Assembly: GCA_041619555.1 (NCBI GenBank)
Contig: JBFKDQ010000011.1
Location: 14,883 to 78,882, forward strand
DNA: 64,000 nucleotides
Reading direction: 5' to 3'
DNA from: Oceanococcus sp041619555
Lineage (GTDB): Bacteria > Pseudomonadota > Gammaproteobacteria > Nevskiales > Oceanococcaceae
Part shown: positions 62,403 through 64,000 of the stretch, one piece after another
Layout of the letters: every line of letters begins with the position of its first letter
Numbering within the stretch: the stretch's first letter is position 1
Program-made: the position numbers and the translations under genes
The notes under the pieces: model-generated
What the model saw: only the letters and a program-made list of their open reading frames with translations
Database searches by the model: none
Told to the model about the DNA's origin: nothing

Positions 62403-62629
62403 ATCAATGAAACAATCCTAACAAGTAATCTCTTCAACAAGATCAAAAGACTCAATGATGCTTATGCGAGCGGACACAACTTCCAAAAAATGCCACTAAG
62501 ATAGCCTTGAACCCCCGCCTCCCCTAGGAACCAACGCCCAACACAATGGACCGCAACGTCTTGCCACTTATTAGCACGAATCATACATTGAGATTCTCCT
62601 ACCCAACCATGCATTTTCGCAGACCAAAC

Positions 62630-63763
62630 TCACGCTGGCTTTAATGAAACCGGAAACCGGTACTTCCAAACATTTACCCTGTCTTCAAGCCATATCTTGG
62701 ACAAGTACGCCAAGCCGATTGACCCGACAAAATACGATATCTGCCAGTAAAATTCAGCATTTGCAATCGAGTTGGCCTCGGCAAGATTCAGAATAATTCC
62801 GCGCAGTGGCACATGAAACATATACAGCGCATAACTGATCGACCCAAGAAAGACCATCGCTGGAGATTGCAGGAATGAACCAAACACCCCGAGCCAGCCT
62901 TTCAGCGCGGCTAGCAGGAGCGCGCCGAAAAGCAAGTTGAACCCCAGTAAGTACAGGGCCGATAGCATACGCAAACCTGAATGCCCCTCCAATCCAGCAG
63001 AACCTGAATTAGCCCAACTATGAGCAAAGATCAAAGCCAGGCCAAAGCCTGCCACAAACCACAGGTGCAATCCATGAACACGCCAGTTCGCATTCCATTG
63101 CTCAGCCTGCGATTCTTCGAACACAACCCAGTACAGCGCAATCATCACGCCTATCGCCAATCCATCCACCCGGGCAAGCAATAAAACATGGAAGACTCCT
63201 GCATACCGCGCACCAACGGCCGCAATAACCAACGAGACAAGGACAACGACCAGCAGCCCCCACCGCTGTTTTACGCCCAAAAGAAGAAGAGGAAGAAGCA
63301 GATAGAATTGCTCTTCAACCGCAACCGACCAACTGTGGTGAAACCAAAGAACAAAATCTTTTGCACCATATGTCGCTGAGGCACTGAAATAATGCTCGGT
63401 GAACTGGAGAAAAAAAGGCGCCGCCAGAATACCATTCACATATTCCCACTGACCAACGAGCAGGTAACGAAAAACAACGGCCGCAACACAGCAGAACAAT
63501 GTTAGGTAATATACCGGCCAAATCCGCAGAACTCGACGCATCATAAAGTTTCGCAAGGAGAACCCCCCCGCGCGCATCGCCCGCAAGATCACCCGACCAA
63601 TAAGAAAGCCCGACAGGATAAAGAAGAGGTCTACAAAAACCCACATCCAGTCAAATGCAGCGCCGAAGTGCGCATGAAACACCACGATTCCTAGAGCTGC
63701 CAAGCCTCGAATGCCATCAAGTGCGCCAAAACGAGCCGAGCTCGCATCTGGCTTTTCTGTCAT
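62630..63763 (-). CDS. Acyltransferase family 3 (OafA/NodX-like) membrane protein
   Basis: About 377 residues with ten or so transmembrane helices. The signature arginine region FGALDGIRGLAALGIVVFHAHFG, VDLFFILSGFLIGRVILR, RRVLRIWPVYYLTL and HHSWSVAVEEQFYLLLPLL are typical of acyltransferase-3, with the essential His in VFHAH. Members acetylate glycans from the cytoplasmic or periplasmic side; no SGNH domain is fused. The ATG at 63763 (MTEKPDAS) is preferred over one four codons upstream at 63775. The 237 bases to the right edge contain no gene I can support. Confidence 0.92.
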   Translation of the reverse strand: MTEKPDASSARFGALDGIRGLAALGIVVFHAHFGAAFDWMWVFVDLFFILSGFLIGRVILRAMRAGGFSLRNFMMRRVLRIWPVYYLTLFCCVAAVVFRYLLVGQWEYVNGILAAPFFLQFTEHYFSASATYGAKDFVLWFHHSWSVAVEEQFYLLLPLLLLGVKQRWGLLVVVLVSLVIAAVGARYAGVFHVLLLARVDGLAIGVMIALYWVVFEESQAEQWNANWRVHGLHLWFVAGFGLALIFAHSWANSGSAGLEGHSGLRMLSALYLLGFNLLFGALLLAALKGWLGVFGSFLQSPAMVFLGSISYALYMFHVPLRGIILNLAEANSIANAEFYWQISYFVGSIGLAYLSKIWLEDRVNVWKYRFPVSLKPA

Positions 63764-64000
63764 GTTACAACTCATTCGGAATATGGAACCCTTGTGTGTT
63801 AGAAGCCTTGATTATCTGGCAGAAAACAGACCCAGCGCATTGAAGTAAGGCAATGGCAAGAGGCATTCCAGTTCCCCTGAACCCGCTGCTTTGAATTTCT
63901 CCAGCCCCTGACCAAGAGCATGCAGATGGCACAAAAGCTATCATCTCTCGGCCCCGACACATCCTGCCCCCCTTTAGAAGAGTTGACTCACACAAATGAC

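Noticed and set aside
63765..63995. 76-residue minus-strand frame at the right edge
   Set aside because: No recognisable domain, no convincing ribosome site, and it overlaps the start of the acyltransferase; reported as gap instead.

Overview
The window is a contiguous stretch of a high-GC gammaproteobacterial chromosome. The placement rests on a SpoT/RpoZ/Gmk block, RdgC, SlyX, YceH, UbiA, an ampD-type amidase and an rpoN-hpf-ptsN-hprK-rapZ-EIIA-HPr-EI string. That last string, with an HprK homologue, recalls the Xanthomonadales/Nevskiales side of the class or betaproteobacteria more than enterics; I cannot place it further. No rRNA, tRNA, CRISPR array, intact insertion sequence or phage gene was recognised.

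Left part (1-30.5 kb, mostly core genes). A partial molybdopterin oxidoreductase is followed by a 2Fe-2S ferredoxin and a KshA-like Rieske oxygenase, then biotin synthesis (bioB-bioF-bioD) with divergent comF. Next come ubiA/recG, ridA, spoT, rpoZ and gmk, with strong terminators after the Rieske gene and between rpoZ and spoT. A mixed block follows: a VanX-type dipeptidase, crotonase, GST, fabH, PpiC parvulin, slyX and yceH. A membrane Ser/Thr kinase with a long repeat-rich C-terminus faces an ECF sigma factor, and their stop ends overlap. After rdgC and an unknown partner gene, a tight minus-strand operon holds two tandem DUF4105 (Lnb-like) envelope proteins, a phosphopantetheinyl transferase, AmpD and a YheT hydrolase.

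Middle (30.6-47 kb). An M16 peptidase lipoprotein, a small membrane protein and trmL lead into rpoN and a regulatory PTS cluster: EIIA-Ntr, a short and divergent HPr kinase, RapZ, a mannose-type EIIA, HPr and EI, with no sugar permease. An acyl-CoA synthetase ends at a strong terminator. Two overlapping minus-strand lipoprotein genes (one a purple-acid-type phosphatase) diverge from a penicillin/AHL-acylase lipoprotein gene that has a 16-bp palindrome just upstream.

Right part (47-64 kb). This is an exopolysaccharide/surface-glycan island with visibly lower GC, especially past 52 kb and most of all past 61.6 kb. It holds a FecR-domain protein with a Pro/Thr repeat stalk, a beta-barrel outer-membrane protein, a short Wza-like lipoprotein, a Wzz-tyrosine-kinase fusion, an O-antigen-ligase/Wzy-like protein, a WcaJ-like initiating transferase, a CDP-alcohol phosphotransferase, two GT4 glycosyltransferases, an FkbM methyltransferase, GalE, a second methyltransferase broken at a G7 run, and an acyltransferase-3. 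Coding remnants lie in the two gaps at 55.8-56.2 and 61.3-61.6 kb. Read together: lipid-linked initiation by the WcaJ-like enzyme, GT extension and decoration, polymerisation, then export through Wzc plus a short Wza that may use the adjacent beta-barrel as its outer-membrane channel.
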